Source: Acanthamoeba sp. SK_2022b (Eukaryota > Discosea > Longamoebia > Acanthamoebidae). Taken from it: a DNA stretch of 28,862 nucleotides. Numbering within the stretch: the first letter of the stretch is position 1; the number at the start of each line of letters is the position of its first letter. Below are positions 1-12,777 of the stretch, piece by piece. The DNA lies in assembly GCA_027943245.1 (NCBI GenBank), contig JANDJZ010000459.1, forward strand, positions 1 through 28,862. Reading direction: 5' to 3'. The translations under genes and the position numbers were made by a program. The notes beneath the pieces were generated by a model. The model was given only the letters and a program-made list of their open reading frames with translations, was not told the origin of the DNA and made no database searches.

Positions 1-2473
1 ACCCTCGAGGAGCGCGACCACGGCTTCCTGTGGGTGCAGAACGTGAGGAACAGCCAGCAGTTCCAGGCCATCACGGAGGAGTCGACGCAGTACATCTTCG
101 AGCAGAAGGTGCCGCTGATGGACTTTGGCGCGCTGACCCAGAAGGGATTCCACTTCTTCGAGTACTTCTTCCGCTACGTCAACTGGTTCCTCAAGAGGTT
201 CGACCAGGGCGACAACGGCGTCTTCCGCGTGCTCAACCCCGAGCTCGTCGGGATCGACAACGCCTGGCGTGCCGCCATCGAGCCCAAGGACGACAGCGTG
301 GCGATGCAGGCCATCGAGTTCCTCAACAAGCTCCACAAGACGGTACTCCCCGGGGAGTGCAAACTCCATCTCCGTTCTTGACGTAGCGATGTGGCGCGTG
401 CTGACCTACTTTCTCTCTCTTCTCTCTTCTCTCTCCTCTCTTGCTCCATTTGAACCAGACCTCGGCCGAGCTGCTGCCCAAGCTGGGCGAGCTGCGGGAG
501 AGACATGTGGCGACGTGCATGGGCTTCATCGCCGACTCGTTCGTCAAGGTCGGCGCAAACCCGCAGGACGCGGCCGCGCAGCAGCGCATTGTGCGTTGTC
601 TGAACGTGCTCAAGGCCTTCATCGAGGAAATCGAAGGCGTAGGCAGCAAGTGCGTGCCTTCCCCCCTCCCCTTTCCCTCTGGCCACCTGCTCTTCTGCGC
701 AGCGTTGGATCGCCCTCACACTCGCCCTCCCATCATTCAGGCACGGTGGTCTCAAGGGCAAGCTCATCCGCATTCCCATCCAGATCATCTCTGGGCCCAA
801 GTTTGAGCTGGAGATTTACAGGTACCGGGTGGCTGTGTTGTGTTGTGATTGGTCGTCTGCCGGCCACTCATCTCTCTCTCTCTCATACTTGAACAACAGC
901 TCGGACACTGTGGCCACGCTGCGCCAGAAGGTGGCAGAGCACATCAAGAAGGACCCCTCGCTCTTGCGCATCATCACCGCGGGCAAGGAGCTCCACAACG
1001 ACAACGACACCCTCCAGCAGGCCCGCATCAACGACGGTCATGCCGTTCACATCATCCCCCGGGTCGTGAAGGTGAGCCACGCCCCTGCGCGTTGCCCCCG
1101 ATTTCGTCGTGAGCTCACCCCCCGCAAATGTCTTCCGTTCGTCTCTTGCGCACAGCCTGGCACCCCGGCTGCCGCGATCCAGAAGCCGAAGCAGGAGGAG
1201 GCCGACAAGCGGGCCCTGCCGAGCTCCATCCTGTCCAAGCAGCAGTACTTCGAGCAGATCTTCCAGTTGCTCGCGCTCGGCGGGAACAGCGCTCAGCTGG
1301 TGCGGCTTTTCTTTTTCTTTCTTCATTTTCTTTTGAATTGCTCTCTCAAGTGTCGACTCACCTCTCTTGTGTCTGTTTTATTTGTTTTGTTTGCTGGCGC
1401 GTTGTGTGGTGGACAGGCGTGGGACCTGTTGATGATGCTGCCCACCAATCAGAAGATGCTGACCGCACTGGCGGACATCCGCACTGGCGACGCCCAGCTG
1501 AACTGGGAGGAGCTCCTCAACCGGTCCTCCACCTTCAATCTCCTCTACACGCTGCAGATCGTCCAAGCCCTCATGCAGCCCGCCGAGGACTCTCCCGTAC
1601 GTTCTGCTGCGATTACCGAAACAATTACGAAACGTAAAGGTGTTACGAAATTGTTAACAACGCAATGCAAACAAACAGGAGAAGAACGCGGAGAGGGCCG
1701 AGTGGTGCAACCAGTTCCTGGCGCGTGGTGGCGTCAACTACCTCGTCAACACGCTGCTCACGTGCGACTTCTTCGATGTCACTCGAGGCAGCAAGCGCAA
1801 GGTGTGCCTCTCGCTGCTCCTCAAGATCATCAACTCCTTCACCATCGGTACGCCCGCTCGCCCGCCCGGGCGCCAACCTTTTGGGTCACACGGGACTCAA
1901 CATTTCCTCCGCGGGCATTTCCCGTTTTGTGGGCGCAGAGACCCACACGGTCAACGACGGCATGGAGACGGTCAGCAGGCTCCGCGGCGCCGTGCTGCTC
2001 AACTGCACCGACGGCAAGCAGCTGGTCGCCAGGCTCATGGAGCTCAGCATGCGCGCCGCCACCGACGTCGAGAAGCGTGACGACTCTCTCCTCAACCCGC
2101 TGGCCCCGCCCCCTGAAATCGTACAAGCGATCCCTCATTTGTCGTTTACACACGGGGCTGGTGGCTGACGCTGTGAACGCGCGCGGATCGATCATCCTGC
2201 AGGACGAAATCGAGATCGTGGGGCAGATCATGTCGACGCTGCTGGCGTGCTGCCTGTCGTCGGTCGACCTGTTGCAGGCCTTCCTGGAGAACCCCGTCAT
2301 GGACGCCTGGCTCGCCGCCATCCTGCTCGGCAGCCCCGAGCCCAAGATCAGGGAGAAGACCATCTCCACGCTCTACAAACTGTGCACCATCGTGAACGAG
2401 CAGTACGACTCCCGCCCAAACACACGTGGCGCTCTGTCGCTGCTCATCGCTTACGCGGCCGTGTGTGTGTGTG

Positions 2474-2534
<61 letters not shown>

Positions 2535-3037
2535 GTCGCAGGTTTTTGGCGGGCAGCGGCGTGCAACTGGCGCCTCAGCCGTACTTCCTGGCGAAGCTGC
2601 TGGCCATGCTGCGGACGATCGACCACACCCAGCCGCACTCGGCCCAGTACTTTGACCTGCTCAACCGCCTCCTGCAGATGTCGGCTCGCGTCAACCCGTC
2701 CCAGTTTGCCGAACTGCTCGAGTACCTCATCACCATGCTCAAGGAGCACCCCACCATCGAGGTACCCTCCACCATACACGCACTCACCACCCTCGGGCCG
2801 ATGTGTCGTGTGGCTCATCTCTTGCCTGTTCGCTCCCGTCTCCGCGTGCAGCTGCGCAACAGCGAAGCCGTGGACCACGTCCTCTATGGCATCATGAGCC
2901 TCCTCAAGACCCTGGTCAGCGCCGACCTCGAGTTCAAGAACAAGGCCGGCTCCCAGCAGAGGTAATGAGCCCCCCCTCTCCCCTTTTCTCTCCCTCACGA
3001 GTCAGCCACCTCAACTGGCATCACGCTCACGCAACTT

Positions 3038-3106
<69 letters not shown>

Positions 3107-5806
3107 ACTCAGGGGTGGCCTGGTGCACGAGCTGTTCCACAAGTGCCTGTTCAACATCCCGACGATGGAGCGACACGGCCCCGACGCGCCGCCCGAATGC
3201 AAGACGCCCAGCACGCGCAACTGCGCGTTCCGCCTGCTCACCGAGCTGGCCGACTCGACGGCGGACAACTACGCGACGCTGGCCGACCTGCTCGTGCAGC
3301 AGCACCGCGACGGGGAGAAGCGCAGCCTGTGGAAGTACCAGCCGTCGGCCTACGAGAAGGCCGCGTGCGGCTACGTGGGTCTCAAGAACCTGGGCGCGAC
3401 CTGCTACATGAACTCGCTCATGCAGCAGTTCTTCATGATCCCCGGGTTCCGCTGGGGCATGCTCGAGGTGCAGGACTCCGAGGAGAAGAAGGAGGAGAGC
3501 CTCCTTTGGCAGCTCCAGACCATCTTCGGCTACCTCCAGGAGAGCGAGAAGAAGTACTACGACACCCGACCATTCTGCAACTCCTACAAGGACTGGGAGG
3601 GCCAGGCACGCCATCCACCTTTTTATTTTATTTTTATTTAATTTAATTTATATTGTACAATACAAAAATAATTAATTCTTTTTTCCCCCCATTTGTTTTC
3701 TTGCAGCCCATGAACGTGGGCCAGCAGCAGGACGCGGACGAGTTCATGAACATGCTGCTGGACCGGCTGGAGAACATCCTCAAGAAGACGCAGGAGGAGA
3801 AGCTGCTGAACCAGTTCTTCGGGGGCACGCTGTCGAACCAGATCATCTCAAAGGACTGCACGCACTCGTCGGAGCGGGAGGAGAACTTCTTCACGCTCAG
3901 CCTGGACATCAAGAACAAGAAGAGCATCCTCGAGAGCCTCGACCTCTACGTCGAGGGCGACATGCTCGAGGGCGACAACAAGTTCCACTGCTCCGAGTGC
4001 AATGCCAAGGTCGACGCGCTCAAGCGCTGCTGCATCAAGACCCTCCCGGACAACCTCATCGTGCACCTCAAGCGCTTCGAGTTCGACCTGGAGACCATGA
4101 AGCGCATCAAGCTCAACGACTCGTGCCAGTTCCCCATGATCCTCGACATGGAGCCCTACACCAAGGAGGGCCTCGCCAAGAAGGAGGGCACCCCGCGTAC
4201 GCCTCCCGCCTCTGCCCAGCGCCAACCCCCCCCCCCCAAACCCCCTCCCTTGTTCCCTTCTTGCGGCTCACGCAGTGGCCACAACAACAGTGGAGGACCT
4301 CCCCCAGAAGGACGAATCCTACTACAAGTACGAGCTGGCCGGCATCCTCGTGCACACGGGCACGGCCGACTACGGCCACTACTACTCGTTCATCCGCGAG
4401 CGCCTGCCCAAGGTGGCCGGCGAGGGCTGCAAGTGGTATCAGTTCAACGACACGCTGGTGGAGGCGTTCGACCCCGAGGAGATCCCCAAGACCTGCTTCG
4501 GCGGCGCCGACACCGTCACGGAGTGGGACGAGGTCGCCGGCAAGCACCTGCCCAAGTGGCGCGCCAAGACCTACAACGCCTACATGCTCTTCTACCAGCG
4601 AATCAAGGTGCAGTAATTACTCGCACTCGCCCAAGTGGATACACACACTCGCTCACCCAAAAGGCTTTCGCTCGCAGCCCATCCACCCGGCGCGCGTGCT
4701 GGAGGAGAGGCAGGCCGCCCAGCTGGTCCCCGAGCCGATCTACAACAGCATCTGGGAGGAGAACATGTCCTTCTTCCAGGACAAGAACATCTTCGACCCG
4801 GACTACTTTGACTTCCTCTGGTCCGTCGTCAAGCTCGACAAGTCTGCTCCCGTCACGGGTACCCTCCCTCCCTCGCTCTCTCTCTCTCTCTCTCTCACTC
4901 CCCATCGCCAACGCCTCGGCCACGCGTGAGCTCACGGCGTCGTTTGTGTGCAGATGCGGCGGTCGCTCCGGACGCGACGCACCCGACGATGCGGGCCATC
5001 GAGCTGGGCACACGCTTCATCGTGGAGACCCTATCCCACGCCAAGGACAAGGGCAATCTGCCCAGCTACGTCAGCCACCTCAAGACCCTCTTCACTCGCC
5101 ACGTCCCCGCTAGCCGAGTACGCCTCCCCCACACGCACGCGCACGCGCACGAAGACATTTCCATCGCGTTTTCCTAAGACTTCGGCGGCTGACCTCGCAT
5201 CGCTCGCTACCCACGACGCAGTGGCTGTTGGAGAAGCTCGAGGGGGACATGACGTGGGTCGAGCAGCTGCTGCTCATCTGCCCCGGCCCCGAGGCCCGCG
5301 AGCCGTTCGCGTCGCTGCTGGTCCACGCGTTGAGCCTGCTGGCCCCCGCCGAGCGCGTCAAGTACAACGAGGAGGAGCCCGTGGAGTCCACCCGCATGAA
5401 GGTCGAGGAGGACTCGGACGAGGACGGCGACGACTCCAACGACGACGAGGAGCGGCTGCGGCCCACCTCCATCGTCGTCCGCTTCCTGCAGAGCTACCTC
5501 GACCTGGTACGCCCGCGCTCACTACTTCTCTCAGCGTCGTTGCCTGTGCCGTCGATTATGTGTCGACTCACGGCGACGACTCGTGGTTGTGTTGTTACAC
5601 GTCACAGCTGGAGGACGGCATGCAGAAGTACTGGAAGAGCTTTGACCACTACTTCATGGTGCTGCGCGACTTTGCGCTCATCGGCGACGAGGAGCGGCAG
5701 CTGCTGCTCTCGAAGCACGTCCCGGGCCTCCTCATCGACTTCTACCTCGGCGAGGAGTCGCCCCTCCGCTACCTCCTCGGCAAGGTGACCACCACTTCTC
5801 CACTCT

Positions 5807-5871
<65 letters not shown>

Positions 5872-7061
5872 ATTCCTTGTGCTCACACATTGCGACGCTC
5901 CATCTAGCCGAGCAAGAAGAAGAGGGCCAAGATGGGCGAGAAGAAGAACCCGCCGCGGCTGGACTACATGGTGGGCATGCTCTCGGCCCTGGTCCGAAGC
6001 TGCGCCACCGACGCCGCCCCCGATCTCGGCCGGCCGCCCACGCACCTGCCCAACAGCACGCTCCTCCACCTGCCCGAGCAGGACAAGGAGCTCATCTACT
6101 CCAACATCTTCTGGAAGGTTCGCCCCACTAAGCTCGTGCTGACGTGGCTTATTATTTATTTATTTATTTATTTATTAAAATTGTTATTTATTATTAATTA
6201 AATTGTTTTTTTTCTTGGTGTGGAACAGAAAATCTTGGCCGATGGCATCAACCCGCAGGGCATGGCCGAGATCGCCGTCCACCTGGCCTGGGAGAACGAG
6301 GACATGTCGCGAAAGATCATCAAGGAGATCTGCTCCGGCATCGACCTCGTCGACTCGGACCGCTTCAAGCCCTACTTCGAGGTCCTCACCCAGGTGCTCG
6401 CGCTCCAGGACTCCCTCCACCCCAAGAGGTAACCACCCCCCACCCACCCCCACGCAACACACGCGCGCGGTGGAACGAAGCCACTGATGGCTGATGGCTG
6501 TCGACAAAATTGTGTTGACAAACAGGATCGAGCACGCGATGAGCGAGTTCCTGCGGGTGATCATGTCCAACCTCAAGTTCAAGATGGCGACGCGCGAGGC
6601 CATCCGATACCTGGTGGACGTGGCGCCCACGAACCCGTCGCTCCGCACGTGGCTCTACGAGCACAAGCACAACTGGGTGGAGACCTGGCTCATCGTCAAC
6701 CAGCACGAGCAGGTGCGCGACGCCGCGCAGCACCTCATCCAGGTCCTCGTCCCCGGGGCCACGCCCATCATCGACCAGAAGGGCGTGCGCCTCGGCATCA
6801 AGATGCCCGAGAAGCTCGAGGAGGCCGACGTGCGCATCCTGCACGACCTCTTCCGCCACCTCCTCTCCCTCCTTCCCGCCGCCCGCAGGAACACCAAGGG
6901 CGACCAGTCCCTCACCACCGCCAAGGCCCCCGAGGACTACCCGCTCGGCTACTGGAAGCTCACCCAGTACTTTGACCTCCTCAAGTGGTGCGTCCGCGGC
7001 CCCGCCGAGAAGCTCATCGTACGCTCTGCTCCTTACAAACCACCACCAACCACAACACTCG

Positions 7062-7106
<45 letters not shown>

Positions 7107-8236
7107 CACATCACACACACACAACTCAACACAACACAACGCGCATGCGTTGCGCTAATGGGGGAGAGCGTGCGTGCGTGCAGTTTGCCGAGTTCTTCGA
7201 TGATTTTGCCAACGTGTACATCCAGCTGGACAAGGCGCGAACAGAGTGCGACGAGAACAAGCGAAAGCTGATGGGCTTCTGGCTCAAGGTCGCCACCGAC
7301 TGCGAGAAGAACGTGCGGCTGATCACCGACTGCCCGCAGATGCACACGCCCATGTTCGACTTCTTCGCGTCGCTCAACGCCAAGGAGAAGGTGGTGGCCT
7401 TCAACGAGGAGTCGCTCTCCGACTTTTACAACCTCATGCACCTGTGCTGCCTCACCGACCCCAACTTCCTCGAGAAGTGGGCCTTCCACCAGAACCTCGA
7501 CTGGGCCGTCAAGAACGCCTACCTGCTCTCCCCGGCCTACCCGCGCACCTCCGACTCCATCTTCCCCACGCTCAAGCTCATCAGCGACTTCTCGGCCGAC
7601 TACCGCCAGCGCAACCTGCCCCTCGTCCTCAAGGCCGCCAAGCTGCCCCAGAACAGCCGCAACATCATCCGCTACCTCGACGTCCTCGTCAAGAGCCAGG
7701 ACGACGCCATCTCCTTCATCGAGAAGAAGGTCTCGCCTCGACGCTTTTGGTCCAATGACCTCATCATCCACTCACCCCACACCTATTTTCTCTTTCTTTT
7801 CCTTTTCCTTTTCCTTTACCAGGGCCTGGAGCAGATCAGCAAGTACCTGCAGGCCAAGTTCAGCTCGGTGAGCAAGGAGGGCGAGGAGGCCCCCAAGGAG
7901 GTTCGTGTCCGCCATAGCGATCACCATGATCTTCTGTTCTCTGTGTTGTGATGTGCGTGGTGGGGCTGACGCGTGAGTCGCGGGGCTGCCGTGCAGGAGT
8001 TGGAGGCGACGCTGCGTCTCCTGCTCAAGGCGACCGACTTCATGGTCAGCGAGAGGAGCGAGAAGTTCGAGCGAGCGATCGAGAAGGTCATGAAGGGCTG
8101 GGAGGGCAAGGTACAACGCCTCTCCCTCTCCCTCTTTCACTCTCCCCCTCACTCCAGCTTCACCCCCGCCTTGCTTTGTTGCCCCACCGCGTTCGCGTCC
8201 ATTGCTCATCCCTCAACGACAACAACAACAAACAAC

Positions 8237-8299
<63 letters not shown>

Positions 8300-8462
8300 C
8301 CAGACGGTGGTCTTGCATGCGCTCCTGTCGATCCTCGAGCAGTACGGCTGGTCGGAGGACAAGCTGGTCCTCGAGTGCTACAAGATGATCAAGCGCCTGT
8401 GCGGGTGCGTCATCAACCAACCCACCCACCCGTCGACGGGTTTTACTAACGCGTGCCACACC

Positions 8463-8527
<65 letters not shown>

Positions 8528-9667
8528 GATTGGACAAGGAGAGGACCCTGTTGGAGCAGACGCTGGAGACGCTGTACCTGGAGATCGAGAACATCCTCGA
8601 GCCCGAGCCCCAGACCGCCGGCGGCGACAGGCCGACCGTGGGCAGGTCCTTCTCCAACTTTGTGCAGGGCGTCTGCACGCTGGCCTTCCAGTGCTTCAAG
8701 GACGAGAACAAGCAGCGGGCCAACAACGCCTGCGGCACCGGTACTGCTCTGCTTACCTCTCCTCTCCTCTCCCTCCTCGCAGGTGGACGTGTGGAACACG
8801 CTGACCACTTCGTGTGTGTGCGTGTTACACAGCGCTGATGCTGGCGATCGCGAGCACGCATCTCCCGCCCCGCGCGGGCGAGACGTCGGAGACAGTGATC
8901 GGGCTGCTCCAGCGCATCTGGGACAGCAAGACGCCGATGGCCGCCCTCCTCAAGACCAACGACATGCTCCCCGAGTACCTGGCCAAGGTGCTGGGCAAGG
9001 ACACCGAGCAGCTCGACAGCGAGGAGGTCCTCGGCTTCGCCAAGGCCGCCTTCGCCACCGCCGCCCACCGGTACCACTCCCCTCCACGGTGACAGTGATG
9101 ATCGTGGTTGCGGCGGCGGTGGTCGTAGTTGGCTGACGTATGTGTGTGCGTGCGTGGACGCGACAGCATCAATGGGCGATCGCTGGTCGAGGGCTGCAGG
9201 CTCAAGGTCGTGTCCCTCCTGGACGGCATCACCTCGGCCCTCGCCCTTCCCGCCGAGTCTCCCGTCCGGATCGCCACCCTCACCTCCGCCTCCGCCTCTC
9301 TCGTCCATGTACGCATCTCTCTGTCTGTCGTCATTTGCCCAACGATGTGTTGTTGCGTGTTTGCGTGGCCAATCAACTCATCTGATCTCTCCTCGATCGC
9401 TTGGTTGGTTGCGCGCGTGTGCAGGAGCTGAAAGCCCTGAGCGTGCTCGCCTTTGCGGCGCCGGACCTGCACGGCCTGGTGGTGGGCGATGAGGAGACCC
9501 GCGGCCTCCTGGAGCAGCTCAGGCAGCTCTACTTTGGCGGCGGCGAGGCGTCGTCGCACGCCGCGACCCTGGCCACGCTCGCCCCGGCGACCGAGCGCAT
9601 CAAGGCCCTCCTCCGCCCGTTCCTCGCCGAGGCCTTCCCCGGCTGGGAGGAGCAGTCGCGCGCTTAG
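1..9667 (+). CDS. USP9X/FAF-type ubiquitin carboxyl-terminal hydrolase (5' partial)
   Basis: Large cysteine deubiquitinase that removes ubiquitin from substrates; 2240 residues are visible and the N-terminus lies off the window. Exons: 1-342, 459-649, 741-821, 900-1071, 1156-1299, 1417-1596, 1679-1847, 1939-2120, 2203-2435, 2542-2761, 2852-2961, 3113-3605, 3707-4196, 4276-4607, 4678-4858, 4954-5117, 5222-5506, 5608-5784, 5908-6117, 6229-6428, 6526-7018, 7184-7729, 7823-7900, 7997-8110, 8304-8404, 8529-8740, 8833-9070, 9167-9308, 9425-9667. A ubiquitin-like segment spans about residues 205-262 of the fragment. The catalytic core starts near residue 758, with Cys772 in GLKNLGATCYMNS (codon 3402-3404), zinc-finger CSEC at 934-937, and His1037 in GTADYGHYYSF followed by WYQFND. 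Long helical repeats follow, with an acidic linker (EEDSDEDGDD) and a basic PSKKKRAK patch. Order and block sequences match USP9X better than other USPs. Family is confident. The exon 8/9 and 9/10 junctions are the least certain, and the exon 12 donor is GC. Confidence 0.9.
2461..2530. repeat. (GT)n microsatellite
   Basis: A GT run with one interruption, inside the protease intron 2436-2541. It ends eleven bases before the acceptor AG. Confidence 0.95.
3039..3105. repeat. (GT)n microsatellite
   Basis: About 33 GT units in the protease intron 2962-3112, ending seven bases before exon 12. Confidence 0.95.
5809..5869. repeat. (AC)n microsatellite
   Basis: About 30 AC units in the protease intron 5785-5907. 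This is one of the runs with CA rather than GT on the sense strand. Confidence 0.95.
6151..6178. repeat. (TTTA)n repeat
   Basis: Short tetranucleotide run in the AT-rich protease intron 6118-6228. Confidence 0.85.
7062..7106. repeat. (TCA)n microsatellite
   Basis: About 15 trinucleotide units in the protease intron 7019-7183. Confidence 0.95.
8217..8300. repeat. (CAA)n microsatellite reaching the acceptor
   Basis: About 28 CAA-type units that run directly into the acceptor ccag of protease exon 25. Confidence 0.95.
8463..8528. repeat. (CAA)n microsatellite reaching the acceptor
   Basis: About 21 CAA units; the last unit is changed to CAG and serves as the acceptor of protease exon 26. Confidence 0.95.
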
Positions 9668-9804
9668 GTGGTGTCATCACCTCTCTATCTCTCATGCTCT
9701 CTGTCCCCTTGTTCTTGCCACTTGTTGTTCTACTTCCTGATTAATCAGTTTTTGTCATTTGCACGGGCCCTTCGCAGAAAATCTCAAGTCAGACGAGAGA
9801 AGAG

Positions 9805-10386
9805 ATGGGACGGGCGGGAGATGCATTAATGCTCGCGCACAGCGCCGCGGTCTTCGTGGTGTGCGTTTTGCTGGACTGTGAGGACCCTACAGTCGCGGCG
9901 CTGTGCCTGGCCGGCGTATTCGTCTACGCCCTGCACACCACTATGCTCGTAATCGACGGCGAGGGGGCCTCCAGCATGGTAGTGCACCATCTGCTGGCGA
10001 TCGCGATTCAGTCCATCTTCTGGTGGCACGCCGACTCACCCGAGAGGCCCCTTGCCTTGTGGAAGATCTTCGCCTGGACTGAGTTGGGTTCGACGCTGCA
10101 CAAGTGCTCGCCATTCATCCCCAATTTTCGCAGTTGGCGCTACAAGCGATGGTACCAGGCCCTCTACCTCTCGTGCTACCTCGTGACCTACGCCGTCATC
10201 ATCGTCTGGCTCGCGATGCAGAGCCGACATCACCCAACGGCCTCGCATCTGCTTGGAATCGCCACCGAAGTGTGGCACGTTCTGTTGGTTTACCCGTTGA
10301 TTGCGCTCCTCATCTACTGGTGGTGGCAATCCTTCCATGCGCTCCAACATGTCGTCGCTCAGATGAGCCCTGTCCCGCCAAGATGA
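9805..10386 (+). CDS. TLC-domain-like multi-pass membrane protein (intronless)
   Basis: A single 193-residue reading frame whose ATG lies 137 bp after the protease stop. Five or six hydrophobic helices are visible. In the first half, VYALHTT is followed by MVVHHLLAI and then by LWKIFAWTELGST. This order (conserved tyrosine, a double histidine in a helix, then a glutamate/threonine helix) is the pattern of TLC (TRAM/LAG1/CLN8) proteins of the TMEM56 type, which sit in the endoplasmic reticulum or other inner membranes and are linked to lipid handling. The longer helix set and Lag1 motif of true ceramide synthases are absent, so ceramide synthesis should not be assumed. It has no introns although all its neighbours do. 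It converges on the TMEM87-like gene, with 155 bp between stops. Confidence 0.6.
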   Translation: MGRAGDALMLAHSAAVFVVCVLLDCEDPTVAALCLAGVFVYALHTTMLVIDGEGASSMVVHHLLAIAIQSIFWWHADSPERPLALWKIFAWTELGSTLHKCSPFIPNFRSWRYKRWYQALYLSCYLVTYAVIIVWLAMQSRHHPTASHLLGIATEVWHVLLVYPLIALLIYWWWQSFHALQHVVAQMSPVPPR

Positions 10387-10541
10387 ACTGAGATGTACAG
10401 CCAAGATGTGGTTTTGGCGGGAAAAAGATTGTTCGGCCGAAGGGTTTGTTTATGTGTGAGCGGGAAGGAAGGCAAAAAACAGAGCTGATGAAGATGCATG
10501 CATGCGAAGAGGGAAGAGAGAAGGGCTCGGGCTGTTGCGGC

Positions 10542-11344
10542 TTAAGCGCTGTAGGACTCCTCCTTGGACTCGTACGGGATGCCGCTGTTCGATGACGTGG
10601 TGTCGCTCACGTCGTCCGAGTCCTGTCGCCGGAACTCGTCCTCCTCGATGCCCAACGCCGTGTCGCGCTTTCGGAGCAGGGGACCACACGAAACAAATAA
10701 TTGAAAATAAGATATATATAGTAAAATATGATAATTTGCGTGAAATACAAAAATCATCATTAAAAGATCGACAGAGGAGGGATTGTGGCGTACGTGGGCC
10801 TGCATGTCCTCCATCTCCATGTCGACGCCGGCCTCGGTGCCCTCTTCGCCGGGCATGGTGCTCACCAGCTCCTCGTAGGCGTACCTCCCATTGTTAGGGT
10901 TAGGCCGCCAGATCATGGCGATCGCCAGCAGGATGAGATAGTTCAGCAGCTGCGCTTATCCACAACCGCCACGAGCACGCACGCGTTAGTCATTACTACC
11001 TATCTGTCTATTTTATTTTATTTTATTTTATTATTTTATTTTATTATATTATAAATGGATGAATAGAAAACCACATGAGGGGGAGGGGGAGCACCATCCA
11101 ATACGAGTCCCAGACCCACCAGATCTTCCAGAGGCCGTCAGCGAAAAAGCCCAGCACCACACTGCCACCCCCCCCCCCCAAACCAACACCAAAGGTCAAC
11201 GCATGGCCCGCTCGTGCGTGTTGGCGTGGGTGACGTACAATTCGAGGCTGATCATGGTGAGCGACATGAAGAACGCGGCGATCAACACGCCGGCAAGCTT
11301 GCGGTACCTGCGCTCGCGCACGCTCCCGCAATGCGAAGGCGATC

Positions 11345-11379
<35 letters not shown>

Positions 11380-12114
11380 GTGGGCGTACAGGGAGAGCTT
11401 GGCCGACTGTCCGCTCTGGCCGAGCACGGAGAGCATGCGGAAGAGCGCGGTGAAGACCCACATGTAGTAGATGGCGTCGAGCAGGAACACGGGCATCAGC
11501 GTGAACACCGTCACCGTGGGGCTGATCGGCAGCGACGTCTTGTCCTGCAGGGCGTCGGCGCTCTCGGAGACCTCGGCGAAGAGGTAGAAGAGGATGCCGT
11601 AGATGGCGAGGCTGAGCGACGCGCCCCAGTGCAGTCGCTTCTTCACCACGCCAAAGCCCATGCTGCACGCGCACGCATTCCGTGCGTTCCGTGCATTCCA
11701 TGCGTGTCAATGCACGTGTGCGCACGAGGGAGAGGGGGAGCGGGCTTACCAGACGGCGAGCAGGAGAAGGCGCGCGAGGGTCTGCTTGAGGGTGGTGGCC
11801 GCCACGGCGATGACAGTCAACGGCACGGCTAGGGGAGCACCGAGTCAAGGCCATACATCGCATACGATCATGTCCGATGATGCGAGCATTCGGGTCGCGT
11901 GCTTGTGGGCGCGTTTTGCGTGCGTGTGGTGTGTGATAAGATGGGAGAGGGAGAGGGGGGGGGGTTGAAAGGATACAGACAGTGCCCGCGTCGTTGTAGC
12001 GGTAATAGTCGAGCCACATCAGGAACTGCTCCGCGATGCCGAACGCGATCACTCCCGTGAGGCAGTGCTGCACGCCGTCCCGACCCAATGGTGAGTTGGC
12101 CAACCACACACACA

Positions 12115-12182
<68 letters not shown>

Positions 12183-12746
12183 TCACACACATTCACACAG
12201 ACACAACTGGACACGATCGATGAGACGATGTGTGGCATTGGGAGGGACCTGAAGGATGAGGAGCCCATCGCGGTAGCGGTAGAGGAGGAAGCCCCAGGCG
12301 ACGGTCGTGATCAGGTACACGATCGCCATCACCATGTAGAACTGGCGTGCGGGCGCGACGTCAACATGGACGGATCGGCGATTGGCGGATGTCAGAGGCA
12401 CACGATCGGAGGGAGCAGCTGCCCGGGCCACACCAACCCCACCACGGAAGACAGGAGGAGGGGGAGGGAGTACCGGGAGGAAACCGAACTCGTCGCCGTT
12501 CAGGTAGCCGTAGGGGTTCATCCACTCGGTGCGGCCCAGCACCGTGACCGTGTGCTGGGGATGATGATGACGACACGACAACAATAATAAATTTTAATAA
12601 ATATTTAAATATTAATATTAATAAGAATAGAAGGGAGGCGTCGTACCGCGCCGCTGCCCATGCAGTTGACGATGATGAAGTAGTACAGGCCTGTCTCCTC
12701 GATGGGGAAGTGCTGCGCCAATACAATCAACACGCGTTGATTCAAA

Positions 12747-12777
<31 letters not shown>

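Noticed and set aside
829..2655. 608-codon open frame on the + strand
   Set aside because: It runs through several clear introns of the protease gene, including a GT microsatellite; the real exons lie in different frames.
6386..7771. 461-codon open frame on the - strand
   Set aside because: Antisense to conserved protease exons; GC-rich third positions leave the opposite strand free of stops.
9737..9748. 12-bp palindrome followed by T run, like a rho-independent terminator
   Set aside because: This is a eukaryotic 3' region; the stem is short and AT-rich, and such terminators do not apply to polymerase II.
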